A stretch of DNA of 64,000 bases, from contig NZ_PYWB01000004.1 of the NCBI RefSeq assembly GCF_003056345.1, positions 124,001 through 188,000 of the forward strand, read 5' to 3'. The notes below the pieces were generated by a model that did not search any database, was not told the origin of the DNA, and worked only from the letters and a program-made list of their open reading frames with translations. This DNA is from Devosia submarina. Its GTDB lineage: Bacteria; Pseudomonadota; Alphaproteobacteria; Rhizobiales; Devosiaceae. Of the stretch, positions 43,793 to 52,698 are shown one piece after another; the first letter of the stretch is position 1; every line of letters starts with the position of its first letter. A program made the position numbers and the translations under genes.

Positions 43793-44236
43793 ATGAACAA
43801 AACTCCTTCCGAGCTGACCCTAGAGGAAGCCTGCGTGCAAAAGGGCATGCGGATGACCGACCAGCGCCGGGTCATTGCACAGATCATCGAGGCCGCTTCG
43901 GACCATCCCGATGTGGAAGAACTCTATCGCCGCGCTTCGGCGATTGATGATCGGATTTCGCTCTCAACAGTGTACCGCACGGTCAATCTGTTTGAAGAAG
44001 CGGGCCTCATCACCAAGCACGATTTCAAGGATGGCCGTGCCCGCTTCGAGCTTATTCCTGACGAGCATCACGATCACCTTATCGATGTTCGCTCAGGCAC
44101 GGTGATCGAGTTCCGCAACGAGGAAATCGAGGCGATCCAGGAAGTGATTGCCAAGCGCCTGGGCTATCGGTTGGTTGATCATCGGCTCGAGCTTTATGCC
44201 GTCCCGATCAATTCGACAGAGCGCACCAAACCATAG
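43793..44236 (+). CDS. Fur/Mur-family metal-responsive regulator
   Basis: A Fur-type winged helix (MRMTDQRRVIAQIIEAASDHPD, then STVYRTVNLFEEAGLI) is followed by the dimerisation domain with the metal-ligand stretch ELIPDEHHDHLIDV. The CxxC structural zinc motifs of E. coli Fur are absent. In Hyphomicrobiales the Fur homologue at tsaB-rimI is usually Mur, which responds to manganese; that assignment rests on position. The length of 147 is usual. The separate Irr-type box at 60177 is recognised by a different family member. Confidence 0.88.
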   Translation: MNKTPSELTLEEACVQKGMRMTDQRRVIAQIIEAASDHPDVEELYRRASAIDDRISLSTVYRTVNLFEEAGLITKHDFKDGRARFELIPDEHHDHLIDVRSGTVIEFRNEEIEAIQEVIAKRLGYRLVDHRLELYAVPINSTERTKP

Positions 44237-44265
44237 GCGCCAGCAACACGCCGGGGAACAGCGTC

Positions 44266-44907
44266 ATGCCGACAACGACATTCTTTGTTGCCTTTGCGAC
44301 GCTGTTTGCCACTGTAGGCGTGGCCGATATCGCCTTTATTTTTGCCGCGCTCACCAAGCGGAACACCGCGGCCGAGCGCTTTGCCTTTGCCACGCGCGGC
44401 GTGCTGATCGCCACGGGCATCCTGCTGCTGTTTGCCATTTTGGGCAATCCGATCCTGGAAGTGTTCGGCATCACCATTCCGGCGTTGCGTACCGCAGGCG
44501 GCTTGCTGCTGTTCCTGATCGCCATCGACATGGTTTTTGCCCGTCATTCCGGTGGCACGGGCACGACGGACGAGGAAGAGGTGGAAGCCCGGCAGCGCGA
44601 CGATATTGCCGTGTTCCCTCTCGCCATGCCGCTATTGGCGGGGCCCGGTGCTATCAGCGCCGTGATCCTGCTCACGACCGGCGCGACCAACAATGCCGAA
44701 TTCTGGGCCGTGCTGCTGGCGATCGTCGTGATCCTGTTTTTGGCCTGGCTGACGCTTCTGGTCGCCATTCCCATCCAGCGCCTGCTGGGCGTGACGGGGC
44801 TCGCCGTGGTGTCGCGCGTGGTGGGTATCCTGCTTGCGGCGCTTGCCGTGCAGTTTGTGTTTGATGGGGTAAAGGCCAGCGGTTTGCTGGGGCATGTGGC
44901 GGGGTAA
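44266..44907 (+). CDS. MarC family membrane protein
   Basis: MarC/UPF0056 proteins have six membrane helices, visible here at about residues 5-30, 42-62, 70-90, 115-140, 145-165 and 190-212. The FAFATRGVLIATGILLLFAI and PLAMPLLAGPGAISAVILL segments are family-like. The function is not known; a role in multiple antibiotic resistance was proposed and later disputed. It lies 29 bp after the Fur/Mur gene in the same direction and may be co-transcribed. A palindromic repeat follows. Confidence 0.9.
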   Translation: MPTTTFFVAFATLFATVGVADIAFIFAALTKRNTAAERFAFATRGVLIATGILLLFAILGNPILEVFGITIPALRTAGGLLLFLIAIDMVFARHSGGTGTTDEEEVEARQRDDIAVFPLAMPLLAGPGAISAVILLTTGATNNAEFWAVLLAIVVILFLAWLTLLVAIPIQRLLGVTGLAVVSRVVGILLAALAVQFVFDGVKASGLLGHVAG

Positions 44908-44922
44908 ATAACGCGCACAAGG

Positions 44923-45006
44923 CGTCACCCTCGGGCTCGATCCGAGGGCGTTGCACTCGCTGGATTTCTGAAGTGAAGAACCCTCGGGTCGAGCCCGAGG
45001 GTGACG
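44923..45006. repeat. CCTCGGGCTTGACCCGAGG palindromic element, copy 3
   Basis: The arms at 44923-44948 and 44981-45006 face each other between the convergent ends of marC and hslU. It may act as a two-way terminator, though no T run is obvious. Same unit as at 36902 and 42538. Confidence 0.7.
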
Positions 45007-45022
45007 AACAAAGTGTTGAGTC

Positions 45023-46333
45023 TTACAACACGAACTTGCTCAGATCCGTATCGCCGGCCAGGACGCCGACCTTTTCCGCTACGAACGGAGCGTCGATGCG
45101 GATGGTCTGGCCCTGCTTGTCGGGGGCTTCGAAAGAAATGTCTTCCACCAGCCGCTCCATAACCGTTTGCAGGCGCCGCGCGCCGATGTTTTCGACCGAA
45201 GAGTTCACCCGAACAGCCGCATCGGCGATGGCCTCAATGGCGTCGGGGGTGAAGTCGAGCGTCACCCCTTCTGTGCCCATCAGCGCCACATATTGCTTGA
45301 TGAGGCTTGCATCAGTGTCGTTGAGGATGCGGATGAAATCCTCGCGCGTTAGCGCCTTGAGCTCCACCCGGATCGGCAGGCGACCCTGAAGTTCGGGCAA
45401 CAAATCGCTGGGCTTGCTCACATGGAACGCGCCCGAGGCGATGAACAGGATATGGTCAGTCTTGACCGGTCCATACTTGGTCGAAACCGTGGTGCCCTCA
45501 ATCAGCGGCAGGAGATCGCGCTGCACGCCTTCACGGGACGGACCGCCCTGGGCGCCACCTTCGCGATGGGCGACCTTGTCGATCTCGTCGATAAAAACGA
45601 TGCCGTGGTTTTCAACGAGCTCGATGGCTTCGCTCTTGAGCTGGTCCTGGTCGAGGAGCTTGTCGGCTTCCTCGGCGATCAGGGGCTCATAGGCGTCCTT
45701 AACCTTGATCTTGCGCTTGACCCCGCGCCCGCCCATGGCGGACTTGAACATGTCGGACAGATTAATCATGCCGATGCCGCCATTGGGCATGCCGGGGATC
45801 TCGAAGCCACCCGTGCTGACGGTAGGGGTCATCTCGATCTCGATTTCGCTGTTGTCCAGCTCGTTGTTGCGCAACTTGCGGCGGAAGGAATCGCGTGTTG
45901 AAGGCGCGGCCGACTGGCCGACCAGGGCATCAAGGACCCTGTCTTCGGCATTCTGGTGCGCCTGAGCCTGCACATCGGCACGGCGCCGGTCGCGCAGGAC
46001 TGTGATGCCAGCCTCCACAAGATCACGGATGATCTGTTCGACGTCGCGGCCGACATAGCCCACTTCGGTGAACTTGGTAGCTTCCACCTTAATGAAGGGC
46101 GCCTGGGCAAGACGCGCAAGGCGGCGCGAAATCTCGGTCTTGCCAACACCCGTCGGCCCGATCATGAGGATGTTCTTGGGGGAAACTTCGCGGCGCAGCT
46201 CGGGGGGGAGCTGCTGGCGGCGCCAGCGATTGCGCAGGGCAACGGCAACAGCCCGCTTGGCATCGTTCTGACCCACAATATTGCGGTCGAGCTCGGAAAC
46301 GATCTCGCGCGGGGAAAAATTGGTTTCGCTCAT
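45023..46333 (-). CDS. hslU: HslU, ATPase subunit of the HslUV protease
   Basis: HslU (ClpY) unfolds substrates for the HslV peptidase. [20 protein letters not shown] is the family opening, Walker A is GPTGVGKTE, and the later [12 protein letters not shown] holds Walker B. The intermediate I domain lies between them (about residues 110-240). The C-terminal DTDLSKFVL is the tail that docks into HslV. Length 436 is normal. Its ATG overlaps the stop of an acetyltransferase gene that separates it from hslV. Confidence 0.98.
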   Translation of the reverse strand: MSETNFSPREIVSELDRNIVGQNDAKRAVAVALRNRWRRQQLPPELRREVSPKNILMIGPTGVGKTEISRRLARLAQAPFIKVEATKFTEVGYVGRDVEQIIRDLVEAGITVLRDRRRADVQAQAHQNAEDRVLDALVGQSAAPSTRDSFRRKLRNNELDNSEIEIEMTPTVSTGGFEIPGMPNGGIGMINLSDMFKSAMGGRGVKRKIKVKDAYEPLIAEEADKLLDQDQLKSEAIELVENHGIVFIDEIDKVAHREGGAQGGPSREGVQRDLLPLIEGTTVSTKYGPVKTDHILFIASGAFHVSKPSDLLPELQGRLPIRVELKALTREDFIRILNDTDASLIKQYVALMGTEGVTLDFTPDAIEAIADAAVRVNSSVENIGARRLQTVMERLVEDISFEAPDKQGQTIRIDAPFVAEKVGVLAGDTDLSKFVL

Positions 46334-46851
46334 TTTTGGTCTGTCTTTCCTGGTGCCTTGTCGAAAAAGCGCACCATCATGTGTTCGTCGATAAATCGAC
46401 CGTTCACGAGAAGGCAGCGAGGGTCGGTACCATAAGTCTCGAACCCCGCCTCTTGATAAAGCCGGATCGCCGGCGCATTGTGCGCACCCACCATTAGATG
46501 CAGCTGGAGCACCGACTGGCTGGCATGCTCGATGGCTGCATTTAAGAGGGCCAGGCCCGCGCCCGTGCCACGCAGCCGCGGCTGCAGGTAAACCTGGTAG
46601 AGCCAGCCGCGGTGACGCTCGCGCTCGCCATCGGTTTGTCCAAAGGCCACGATGCCGCCCAGCGTGTTGTCGGCAAATACGCCGAAAAACGCCATGCGTC
46701 CAAGAAGCGCCGCCAGCTCCTCAAGACTTTGCCGGGCAAAGCTTTCGGGCGAACTGGCATAGGCTTCGGGATGGCTGGTGAGGGCCTCGAGCCTGATGGC
46801 GCGATAGCTCTCGACATCATCCCGCGTGAGCCGTCGGACCGAATAGGTCAC
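46330..46851 (-). CDS. GNAT-family N-acetyltransferase inside the hslVU operon
   Basis: A GNAT domain of 173 residues: [20 protein letters not shown] at the start, the acetyl-CoA loop in [20 protein letters not shown], and [20 protein letters not shown] near the C terminus. The gene overlaps hslV by four bases at its start and hslU by four at its stop. I recall the same order in other Hyphomicrobiales, so co-function with the protease (for example acetylation of a subunit or substrate) is possible but unproven. Confidence 0.9.
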   Translation of the reverse strand: MTYSVRRLTRDDVESYRAIRLEALTSHPEAYASSPESFARQSLEELAALLGRMAFFGVFADNTLGGIVAFGQTDGERERHRGWLYQVYLQPRLRGTGAGLALLNAAIEHASQSVLQLHLMVGAHNAPAIRLYQEAGFETYGTDPRCLLVNGRFIDEHMMVRFFDKAPGKTDQK

Positions 46852-47408
46852 GAATTGAGCTCGATGGTTTCCACCGTCACATTGCCATTGGTATAGACGC
46901 AGATTTCTTCTGCGATCTTCATGGCGCGGCGAGCAATATCATCGGCGTCGAGCTCAGTTGCCTGATGCAGCGCCAGGGCGGCCGAATGGGCGTAATTGCC
47001 CCCCGAGCCGATGGCGATCACGCCATGATCGGGGGTGAGGACGTCGCCATTGCCGGTCAGCACAAGCGTGTCCGATTTGTCGGCCACGATCATCATGGCT
47101 TCGAGTTTGCGAAGGTAGCGATCGGTGCGCCAATCCTTGGCGAGCTCGACGGCAGCGCGCATCAGCTGGTCGGGATATTGCTCGAGCTTGGCTTCAAGCC
47201 GCTCGAACAGCGTAAAGGCGTCGGCCGTGGAGCCGGCAAAGCCGCCGATCACCTTGCCGCCAGCCAGCCGGCGCACCTTCTTGGCGCCATGCTTCATCAC
47301 GGTTTGACCCATGGAGACCTGGCCATCGCCAGCCACCACGACCTTGTTGCCCTTGCGCACGGAAACGATGGTCGTCCCGTGCCACCCGGGAAAAGAACTC
47401 TCACTCAT
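46848..47408 (-). CDS. hslV: HslV, peptidase subunit of the HslUV protease
   Basis: HslV (ClpQ) is a proteasome-like threonine peptidase. The nucleophile is Thr12 in [11 protein letters not shown], so an 11-residue leader must be removed; short leaders of this kind are usual in alphaproteobacteria. [22 protein letters not shown] and [18 protein letters not shown] are conserved core parts. Length 186 is normal. It heads the hslV-GNAT-hslU operon and is divergent from hisB; a weak heat-shock promoter lies upstream. Confidence 0.97.
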   Translation of the reverse strand: MSESSFPGWHGTTIVSVRKGNKVVVAGDGQVSMGQTVMKHGAKKVRRLAGGKVIGGFAGSTADAFTLFERLEAKLEQYPDQLMRAAVELAKDWRTDRYLRKLEAMMIVADKSDTLVLTGNGDVLTPDHGVIAIGSGGNYAHSAALALHQATELDADDIARRAMKIAEEICVYTNGNVTVETIELNS

Positions 47409-47439
47409 TGGGGAAGATACTCCAGAACTGTTGGGTGAT

Positions 47440-47467
47440 ATTTAGGAGTGGCAGCGGCGATTGCAAC
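47440..47467 (-). promoter_or_regulatory. Possible sigma-32 promoter of hslV
   Basis: Minus-strand GTTG (47467-47464), 17 bases, then CCTAAAT (47446-47440). This is close to the alphaproteobacterial RpoH consensus CTTG-N17-CYTATnT with two mismatches. hslVU is a classical heat-shock operon. Confidence 0.4.
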
Positions 47468-47564
47468 AGAAGGGTGCGGAAGGCAGGGCGGCCGAGGCGG
47501 CACACACATTCTTCACGCGCCTGTGCTGATCTGGTAGGGAGCCTTCGAACCGGAGACTGCCCCT

Positions 47565-48152
47565 ATGCGTACCGCCACCATTTCGCGCCAGACCAACGAA
47601 ACCAGCATCACGGTTTCGGTGAACCTCGATGGCACTGGTGCGCACACCATGGCAACGGGCATCGGCTTTTTCGACCACATGCTGGAACAGCTCTCGCGCC
47701 ATTCCCTGATCGACATGGATGTGCAGTGCGGGGGGGACCTCCACATCGATTTCCACCATAGCGTGGAAGATGTCGGCATCGCCCTGGGGCAGTCCATTCG
47801 CGAGGCGCTGGGCGACAAGAAGGGCATCCGACGCTACGCCTCATCCGATTTGCCGATGGACGGCACGCTGACGCGGGCGGCGCTCGATGTTTCAGGACGC
47901 CCGTTTTTGGTGTTCAAGGCAGAGTTCGACCGGCCCAAGATCGGGGAGTTCGATACTGAACTCTTCCGCGAATTCTGGCAGGCCTTTGCCATGAATGCCG
48001 GCATCACACTGCATCTTGAGAACTTCTACTTCGACAACAACCACCATTTGGCGGAGTCGATGTTCAAGGCCGTGGCACGTGCGCTGCGCGAGGCGGTGGA
48101 GATTGATCCGCGGGCGGCCGATCGGGTGCCGAGCACCAAGGGTACGCTCTAG
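47565..48152 (+). CDS. hisB: HisB, imidazoleglycerol-phosphate dehydratase
   Basis: HisB dehydrates imidazoleglycerol phosphate in histidine synthesis. The manganese-binding histidines are in [16 protein letters not shown] and [14 protein letters not shown], and later in [20 protein letters not shown]. This is the single-domain form without the phosphatase. Length 195 is normal. It starts the operon hisB-DUF2628-hisH-hisA-hisF-hisE-coaA. The gap to hslV serves as the divergent promoter region. Confidence 0.98.
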   Translation: MRTATISRQTNETSITVSVNLDGTGAHTMATGIGFFDHMLEQLSRHSLIDMDVQCGGDLHIDFHHSVEDVGIALGQSIREALGDKKGIRRYASSDLPMDGTLTRAALDVSGRPFLVFKAEFDRPKIGEFDTELFREFWQAFAMNAGITLHLENFYFDNNHHLAESMFKAVARALREAVEIDPRAADRVPSTKGTL

Positions 48153-48211
48153 GCCTCTGGTGGCTGGGCTTTCACTGGCTGGGCTTTTGCACTATTGCAC
48201 CATCAAACGCG

Positions 48212-48284
48212 GTGTCACCCCGGACCTGATCCGGGGTCCATCCTGAGATCTCGAGATGGATCCCGGCTCAAGGCCGGGATGACA
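48212..48284. repeat. CCGGGATGAC-type palindromic repeat in the his operon
   Basis: The left arm GTCACCCCGGACCTGATCC faces a right arm around GGATCCCGGCTCAAGGCCGG, about 73 bp in all, with a GAGATCTC palindrome in the middle. It separates hisB from the DUF2628 gene. It resembles the elements at 34117 and 52123 in layout but differs in sequence. Confidence 0.55.
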
Positions 48285-48304
48285 TCGAATATTTGGAGTG
48301 TCTG

Positions 48305-48649
48305 GTGACCCTCTACGCCATTTTCGATCCCAAGCCGGACACGGCCGACTTGCCGGCTGCCATTCCCGAACAGTTCAGCTGGCTGGCGGCACTTCTGCCG
48401 CCCGTGTTTCTGCTGCTGCACGGGCTTTGGCTGGAAATGCTCGCCTGGGTGCTGATGGTCGTGGCGCTGGTGGTTCTTACCCCATTCCTGGGCACCGCAG
48501 CCTTCTGGCTTTATGTGCTTGGTGCCATCTGGCTCGGCTTTGCGGCGCCATCGTTTCGTCGCCATGCGCTGCGGTCCCGCGGTTGGCGCTATCGCGGTGA
48601 GCGCGTGGCAGCCGACGCCGAACTGGCGCAATTGGAGGCGATTCGATGA
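48305..48649 (+). CDS. DUF2628 family membrane protein in the his operon
   Basis: A 114-residue protein with two or three hydrophobic segments (about residues 25-45, 46-64 and 66-82) and a basic tail. The GTG at 48305 with GGAG eight bases before it gives the usual opening [10 protein letters not shown]. It lies between hisB and hisH in many Hyphomicrobiales, but no role in histidine synthesis is known. Its stop overlaps the hisH start. Confidence 0.8.
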   Translation: MTLYAIFDPKPDTADLPAAIPEQFSWLAALLPPVFLLLHGLWLEMLAWVLMVVALVVLTPFLGTAAFWLYVLGAIWLGFAAPSFRRHALRSRGWRYRGERVAADAELAQLEAIR

Positions 48650-49296
48650 GCAGTGTTGCCATTATCGACTATGGCGCGGGCAATCTGCACTCCGCAGCCA
48701 AAGCCTTTGAGCGCATGGCGCGGGCGCTGGGCGGCGTTGATATTCTTGTGACCGCCGACCCAGAGCAAGTTCGGCAGGCAGACCGGATCATGCTGCCCGG
48801 CGTCGGGGCCTTTGCCGATTGCAAGGCAGGGCTTGATGCCGTGCTAGGCATGATCGAGGTGCTTGAGGAGCAGGTGATCCGGGGTGGCAAGCCATTTTTG
48901 GGCGTGTGCGTTGGCATGCAACTGATGGCATCGGAGGGCCGGGAAAAGGCCGTAACGGCTGGGCTTGGCTGGATCCCTGGCGCTGTGGAGCGCATCCGAC
49001 CAAGTGACCCTCAGCTCAAGATTCCCCATATGGGCTGGAACACCATCACCAAGACCCGGCCGCATGCGCTGCTGGAAGGTATTCCGGACGGTCCGGATGG
49101 ACTTCATGCCTATTTCGTCCATTCCTACCACCTGGTGACCGAAGACGATGCCATGCGCATTGCCATCACCGATTATGGTGGCGCGCTGACGGCCTGCGTA
49201 GGACGAGACAATTTGTTTGGTGCCCAGTTTCATCCCGAAAAATCCCAGGCGCTGGGCCTGCGGCTGATCGACAACTTTTTGAGGTGGACACCATGA
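48646..49296 (+). CDS. hisH: HisH, glutamine amidotransferase subunit of IGP synthase
   Basis: HisH releases ammonia from glutamine for HisF. It is a triad-type amidotransferase: GVCVGMQLM holds the nucleophilic cysteine, and FHPEKSQ the histidine and glutamate. The opening [20 protein letters not shown] is family-like. Length 216 is normal. The ATG overlaps the DUF2628 stop, and the TGA overlaps the hisA start (both ATGA), giving tight coupling. Confidence 0.97.
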   Translation: MSSVAIIDYGAGNLHSAAKAFERMARALGGVDILVTADPEQVRQADRIMLPGVGAFADCKAGLDAVLGMIEVLEEQVIRGGKPFLGVCVGMQLMASEGREKAVTAGLGWIPGAVERIRPSDPQLKIPHMGWNTITKTRPHALLEGIPDGPDGLHAYFVHSYHLVTEDDAMRIAITDYGGALTACVGRDNLFGAQFHPEKSQALGLRLIDNFLRWTP

Positions 49297-50024
49297 TCCT
49301 GTTTCCCGCAATCGACCTCAAGGCCGGCCAGTGCGTACGCCTCAAGCTGGGGGACATGGACCAGGCGACGGTGTTCAACGACGATCCCGCCGCGCAGGCC
49401 AAATCGTTCGAGGACCAGGGGTTTGAATACCTCCATGTCGTTGATCTGGATGGCGCCTTTGCCGGGGAAAGCCGCAATGGCGCGGCCGTGGAAGCCATTC
49501 TTAAGGCGGTCCGGTTTCCGGTGCAGCTCGGGGGTGGCATTCGCACGCTTGCGCATGTGGAAGGCTGGCTCGGCAAGGGCTTGGCGCGCGTGATCCTGGG
49601 CACTGTTGCGGTGCGTGATCCGGCGCTGGTCAAGGAAGCGGCCAAGCGCTTTCCGGGGCAAGTTGCCGTGGGCATTGATGCCCGCAAGGGCATGGTAGCG
49701 GTGGAAGGCTGGGCTGAAACCTCCGAGCTGTCGGTGATCGAACTCGCCAAGCGCTTTGAAGGCGCTGGTGTTGCAGCGATCATCTATACCGATATCGATC
49801 GCGACGGGGTGCTGGCCGGGATCAACTGGGACGCAACACTGGAGCTGGCGCGCGCGACCAGCATCCCCGTAATCGCCTCGGGCGGGCTGGCCTCCATGGC
49901 CGATATAGAGCGCATGACGCACGCCGAATATCAGGTGTTGGAAGGCGCGATATCGGGGCGGGCGCTCTATGATGGGCGAATTGATTCACGTGAAGCACTC
50001 GCGCTCTTGAAGAGGGCCGCATGA
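49293..50024 (+). CDS. hisA: HisA, ProFAR isomerase
   Basis: HisA opens the ribose ring of ProFAR by an Amadori rearrangement to give PRFAR. It is a (beta/alpha)8 barrel: [14 protein letters not shown] starts with the catalytic aspartate, and [14 protein letters not shown] holds the second. The ATG at 49293 overlaps the hisH stop and gives 243 residues. A parS-like site lies near its 3' end. Its stop overlaps the hisF start. Confidence 0.97.
   Translation: MILFPAIDLKAGQCVRLKLGDMDQATVFNDDPAAQAKSFEDQGFEYLHVVDLDGAFAGESRNGAAVEAILKAVRFPVQLGGGIRTLAHVEGWLGKGLARVILGTVAVRDPALVKEAAKRFPGQVAVGIDARKGMVAVEGWAETSELSVIELAKRFEGAGVAAIIYTDIDRDGVLAGINWDATLELARATSIPVIASGGLASMADIERMTHAEYQVLEGAISGRALYDGRIDSREALALLKRAA
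49982..49997. promoter_or_regulatory. parS: parS-like site 9 (two mismatches, inside hisA)
   Basis: TGATTCACGTGAAGCA. It keeps the core TTCACGTGAA and the GATTC (GANTC), but has an extra G near the right end. It encodes part of IDSREAL in HisA. Confidence 0.55.
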
Positions 50025-50836
50025 CCCTCAAGACCCGTCTGATCCCTTGCCTCGACGTGATGAATGGGCGCGTGGTCAAGGGCGTGCAGTTCGTCGACCT
50101 GCGCGACGCTGGCGATCCGGTTGAAGCGGCCATGGCCTATGATGCGGCCGGCGCCGACGAGCTTACCTTCCTTGATATTGCCGCGAGCCACGAGGGCCGC
50201 GACACGATTTTCGACGTCGTTGCACGCACGGCCGAACATTGTTTCATGCCGGTGACCGTGGGTGGCGGGGTGCGGACCATCGAGGACATCCGAAAGCTCC
50301 TGCTTGCCGGAGCCGACAAGGTCGCGATCAATTCGGCTGCCGTGAACGACCCCGATTTCATTTCCCGGGCCGCAGACAAGTTCGGCAATCAGTGCATTGT
50401 CGTTTCAGTGGATGCCAAGCAGCGGCTGACCGAGCGAGTGGGTGGGGACAACCGTTCGGAATGGGAAATCTTCACCCATGGCGGACGCAAGCCGACCGGC
50501 ATCGATGCGGTGGAATTTGCTGCCCGCATGGTCGAGCGCGGGGCAGGGGAATTGCTGGTGACGTCCATGGACCGCGACGGCACCAAATCGGGGTTCGACC
50601 TTAAGCTGACGCGAACAATTGCCGATGCGGTTGAAGTGCCGGTGATCGCCTCGGGCGGGGTGGGCTCGTTGCAGGATCTGGTGGATGGCGTTGTTGAAGG
50701 CCATGCCAGCGCGGTACTGGCGGCTTCGATCTTCCACTTCGGCACTTTCACCATTGGCGAGGCCAAGCAATATCTGCGCGACCATGGGGTTGATGTGCGG
50801 ATGGACAAGGCCCTGCAGGAGCTGGCACGGCCATGA
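50021..50836 (+). CDS. hisF: HisF, cyclase subunit of IGP synthase
   Basis: HisF joins ammonia from HisH with PRFAR to give imidazoleglycerol phosphate and AICAR. The catalytic aspartates are in [13 protein letters not shown] and [10 protein letters not shown]. The phosphate-binding ends of the barrel show GGGVRTIED and [14 protein letters not shown]. Length 271 is slightly longer than in E. coli and usual in this group. Four-base overlaps link it to hisA and hisE. Confidence 0.98.
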   Translation: MTLKTRLIPCLDVMNGRVVKGVQFVDLRDAGDPVEAAMAYDAAGADELTFLDIAASHEGRDTIFDVVARTAEHCFMPVTVGGGVRTIEDIRKLLLAGADKVAINSAAVNDPDFISRAADKFGNQCIVVSVDAKQRLTERVGGDNRSEWEIFTHGGRKPTGIDAVEFAARMVERGAGELLVTSMDRDGTKSGFDLKLTRTIADAVEVPVIASGGVGSLQDLVDGVVEGHASAVLAASIFHFGTFTIGEAKQYLRDHGVDVRMDKALQELARP

Positions 50837-51150
50837 ATCTAGAAGATCTTGAAGCGCGTGTTGCCCTTCGCGCTGCGGCATCGCCCGAAGAAAGCTATAC
50901 CGCCAAGCTCATCGGCCGAGGCATGGAAAAATGCGCGCAAAAGCTGGGCGAAGAAGCCACCGAAGCTGTGATCGCAGCCGTGACGGGCAATCGCGTCGAA
51001 CTGGTCAAGGAATCAGCTGATGTGCTGTTCCATCTTCTTGTCGTCCTCAAGGCTGCGGGCGTGCCGTTGAGCGACGTCATGGCCGAACTGGACGGGCGAA
51101 CTGGTCAGTCGGGCCTGGCTGAAAAGGCCGCCCGTGGAGACAAGGGCTGA
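50833..51150 (+). CDS. hisE: HisE, phosphoribosyl-ATP pyrophosphatase
   Basis: HisE removes pyrophosphate from phosphoribosyl-ATP, the second step of histidine synthesis. It is an all-alpha MazG-like protein of 105 residues, with [20 protein letters not shown] and [18 protein letters not shown] carrying the metal-binding glutamates and aspartate. It is separate from HisI, as usual in alphaproteobacteria. Its stop shares one base with the coaA start. Confidence 0.96.
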   Translation: MNLEDLEARVALRAAASPEESYTAKLIGRGMEKCAQKLGEEATEAVIAAVTGNRVELVKESADVLFHLLVVLKAAGVPLSDVMAELDGRTGQSGLAEKAARGDKG

Positions 51151-52100
51151 TGGCGAAAGGCTCACGGGTGCTGGCGCCTTATCACCACTTCACCAAGGCG
51201 GAGTGGAGCGCCTTGCGCGCCGACGAGCCGATGACGCTGACCGGGGAAGACATCAAGCGGCTGCGCACCCTGAGCGATCCGATCTCCCTGGAAGAAGCCG
51301 AAGAAACCTATCTGCCTCTGACGCGCCTGCTGTCTTTTTATGTGGAAGCCATTCAAGGCCTTCATAACGTGTCGACGCGGTTCCTCGAAACAGCTGACCA
51401 GAAGGTGCCTTTCATCATCGGCGTGGCCGGATCAGTGGCAGTGGGAAAATCCACCACGGCGCGCATCCTCCAAGCGCTTTTGCAGCGCTGGCCATCGAGC
51501 CCCAAGGTTGATCTGGTGACGACGGACGGGTTTCTTTATCCCAATGCCGTGCTCTCCGAGCGCGGGATCATGGAGCGCAAGGGTTTCCCCGAAAGCTATG
51601 ATCGCCCGCGCTTCGTGCAGTTCCTGGCCGACATCAAGTCGGGCAAGGGCAATGTCCAGGTGCCGGTTTATTCGCACCTGGTGTATGACGTCGTTGAAGG
51701 CAGCGAGATTACGATCGACCGGCCCGATATTTTGATCGTGGAAGGGCTCAATATTCTCCAGCCCGGCGAACTGCCCCGAACCGGCAAGCCGATCCTCTTC
51801 GCCTCCGATTTCATCGATTTTTCGATCTACATCGACGCCGATGCCGAGGATCTGGAAACCTGGTTCATGGAGCGGTTCTTTCAGCTGCGCGAAACGGCGT
51901 TCCGTGACCCCAATTCCTTTTTCCGCAAGTTCGCCGAAATGAGCGAACAGGAGGCGGGGACGTTCGGGCGCATGGTGTGGCGCACGATCAATCTGCCGAA
52001 CCTGCTGGACAATGTGCTGCCCACGCGGGGGCGGGCCGATTTGATCCTCAAAAAAGGCAAAAGCCATCTGATCGAGGAAGTGCAGCTGCGCCGGGTTTAA
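51150..52100 (+). CDS. coaA: CoaA, type I pantothenate kinase
   Basis: CoaA phosphorylates pantothenate, the first and regulated step of coenzyme A synthesis. The P-loop is GVAGSVAVGKSTTAR near residue 92, with VDLVTTDGFLYPN and the conserved FIDFSIYIDADAEDLETW. Length 316 is normal. The ATG shares one base with the hisE stop, which places it as the last gene of the his operon, a linkage typical of Hyphomicrobiales. Confidence 0.97.
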   Translation: MAKGSRVLAPYHHFTKAEWSALRADEPMTLTGEDIKRLRTLSDPISLEEAEETYLPLTRLLSFYVEAIQGLHNVSTRFLETADQKVPFIIGVAGSVAVGKSTTARILQALLQRWPSSPKVDLVTTDGFLYPNAVLSERGIMERKGFPESYDRPRFVQFLADIKSGKGNVQVPVYSHLVYDVVEGSEITIDRPDILIVEGLNILQPGELPRTGKPILFASDFIDFSIYIDADAEDLETWFMERFFQLRETAFRDPNSFFRKFAEMSEQEAGTFGRMVWRTINLPNLLDNVLPTRGRADLILKKGKSHLIEEVQLRRV

Positions 52101-52122
52101 TTTTGCCCTATCGCCCCCACAG

Positions 52123-52204
52123 CGTTGTTGCCCGGCTTGTCCGGGCGATCCATGTTCCCGTGCCTGTGGAGGGATGGATCACCCGGACGAGCCGGGTGAT
52201 GACG
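52123..52204. repeat. CCGGACAAGCCGGG palindromic element, copy near coaA
   Basis: The left arm TTGCCCGGCTTGTCCGGGCG faces a right arm with ATCACCCGGACGAGCCGGGT, about 80 bp in all. It closely matches the inner element at 34117-34196. It lies between the convergent ends of coaA and the VOC gene. Confidence 0.7.
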
Positions 52205-52231
52205 GTGGGGCGGAGCTATGGCGCTTGGCGG

Positions 52232-52582
52232 TTAGTATGTTCCCGGCTGCGGCTGGCTCAGGATGATCTGGTTGCCATCGCTGTCGCGGAACTTGGCGGT
52301 CTTGAAGAAATCGCCAACCGATTTTGCGACCGGGTTGAGGCCTTGCAGGCTAAGACGCCCAAGCTCTTCGGCAATATCGTCCACGATCAGCGTCAAGTTT
52401 GAGGCACCCGCGCGGTCGCTATCTGTATGCACCTGCACCCAGCCCCCGCCGGGCAGCTTCCATTCGGCATGATCCGCCATGGGGCGGGCGTCGGCCGGGC
52501 GGCCGAACAGCCGTTCATAAAAATCGAGTGCTTCGTTCATGTCGTCCACCGCGATACCGGCCAGCGCGTTGGTTATGGTCAA
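52232..52582 (-). CDS. VOC-family (glyoxalase-like) protein
   Basis: A 116-residue single-domain protein of the vicinal oxygen chelate fold: NALAGIAVDDMNEALDFYERLFG at the start and KFRDSDGNQIILSQP at the end hold typical turn and metal-side positions. Usual metal ligands are only partly clear, so enzymatic activity is uncertain. It is convergent with coaA and divergent from dapB, and shows no sign of belonging to an operon. The substrate is unknown. Confidence 0.85.
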   Translation of the reverse strand: MTITNALAGIAVDDMNEALDFYERLFGRPADARPMADHAEWKLPGGGWVQVHTDSDRAGASNLTLIVDDIAEELGRLSLQGLNPVAKSVGDFFKTAKFRDSDGNQIILSQPQPGTY

Positions 52583-52698
52583 TTGCTTGTTCCCCCTGCG
52601 TCGCGAAACACCACCCTAGCACAGTGTCGGCAATGGGGCAGCGCTGTTGGCGTTTTGCCGCTGCGCTGCTATAGCCGGGGCAAATGGGAGTTCGGTGA

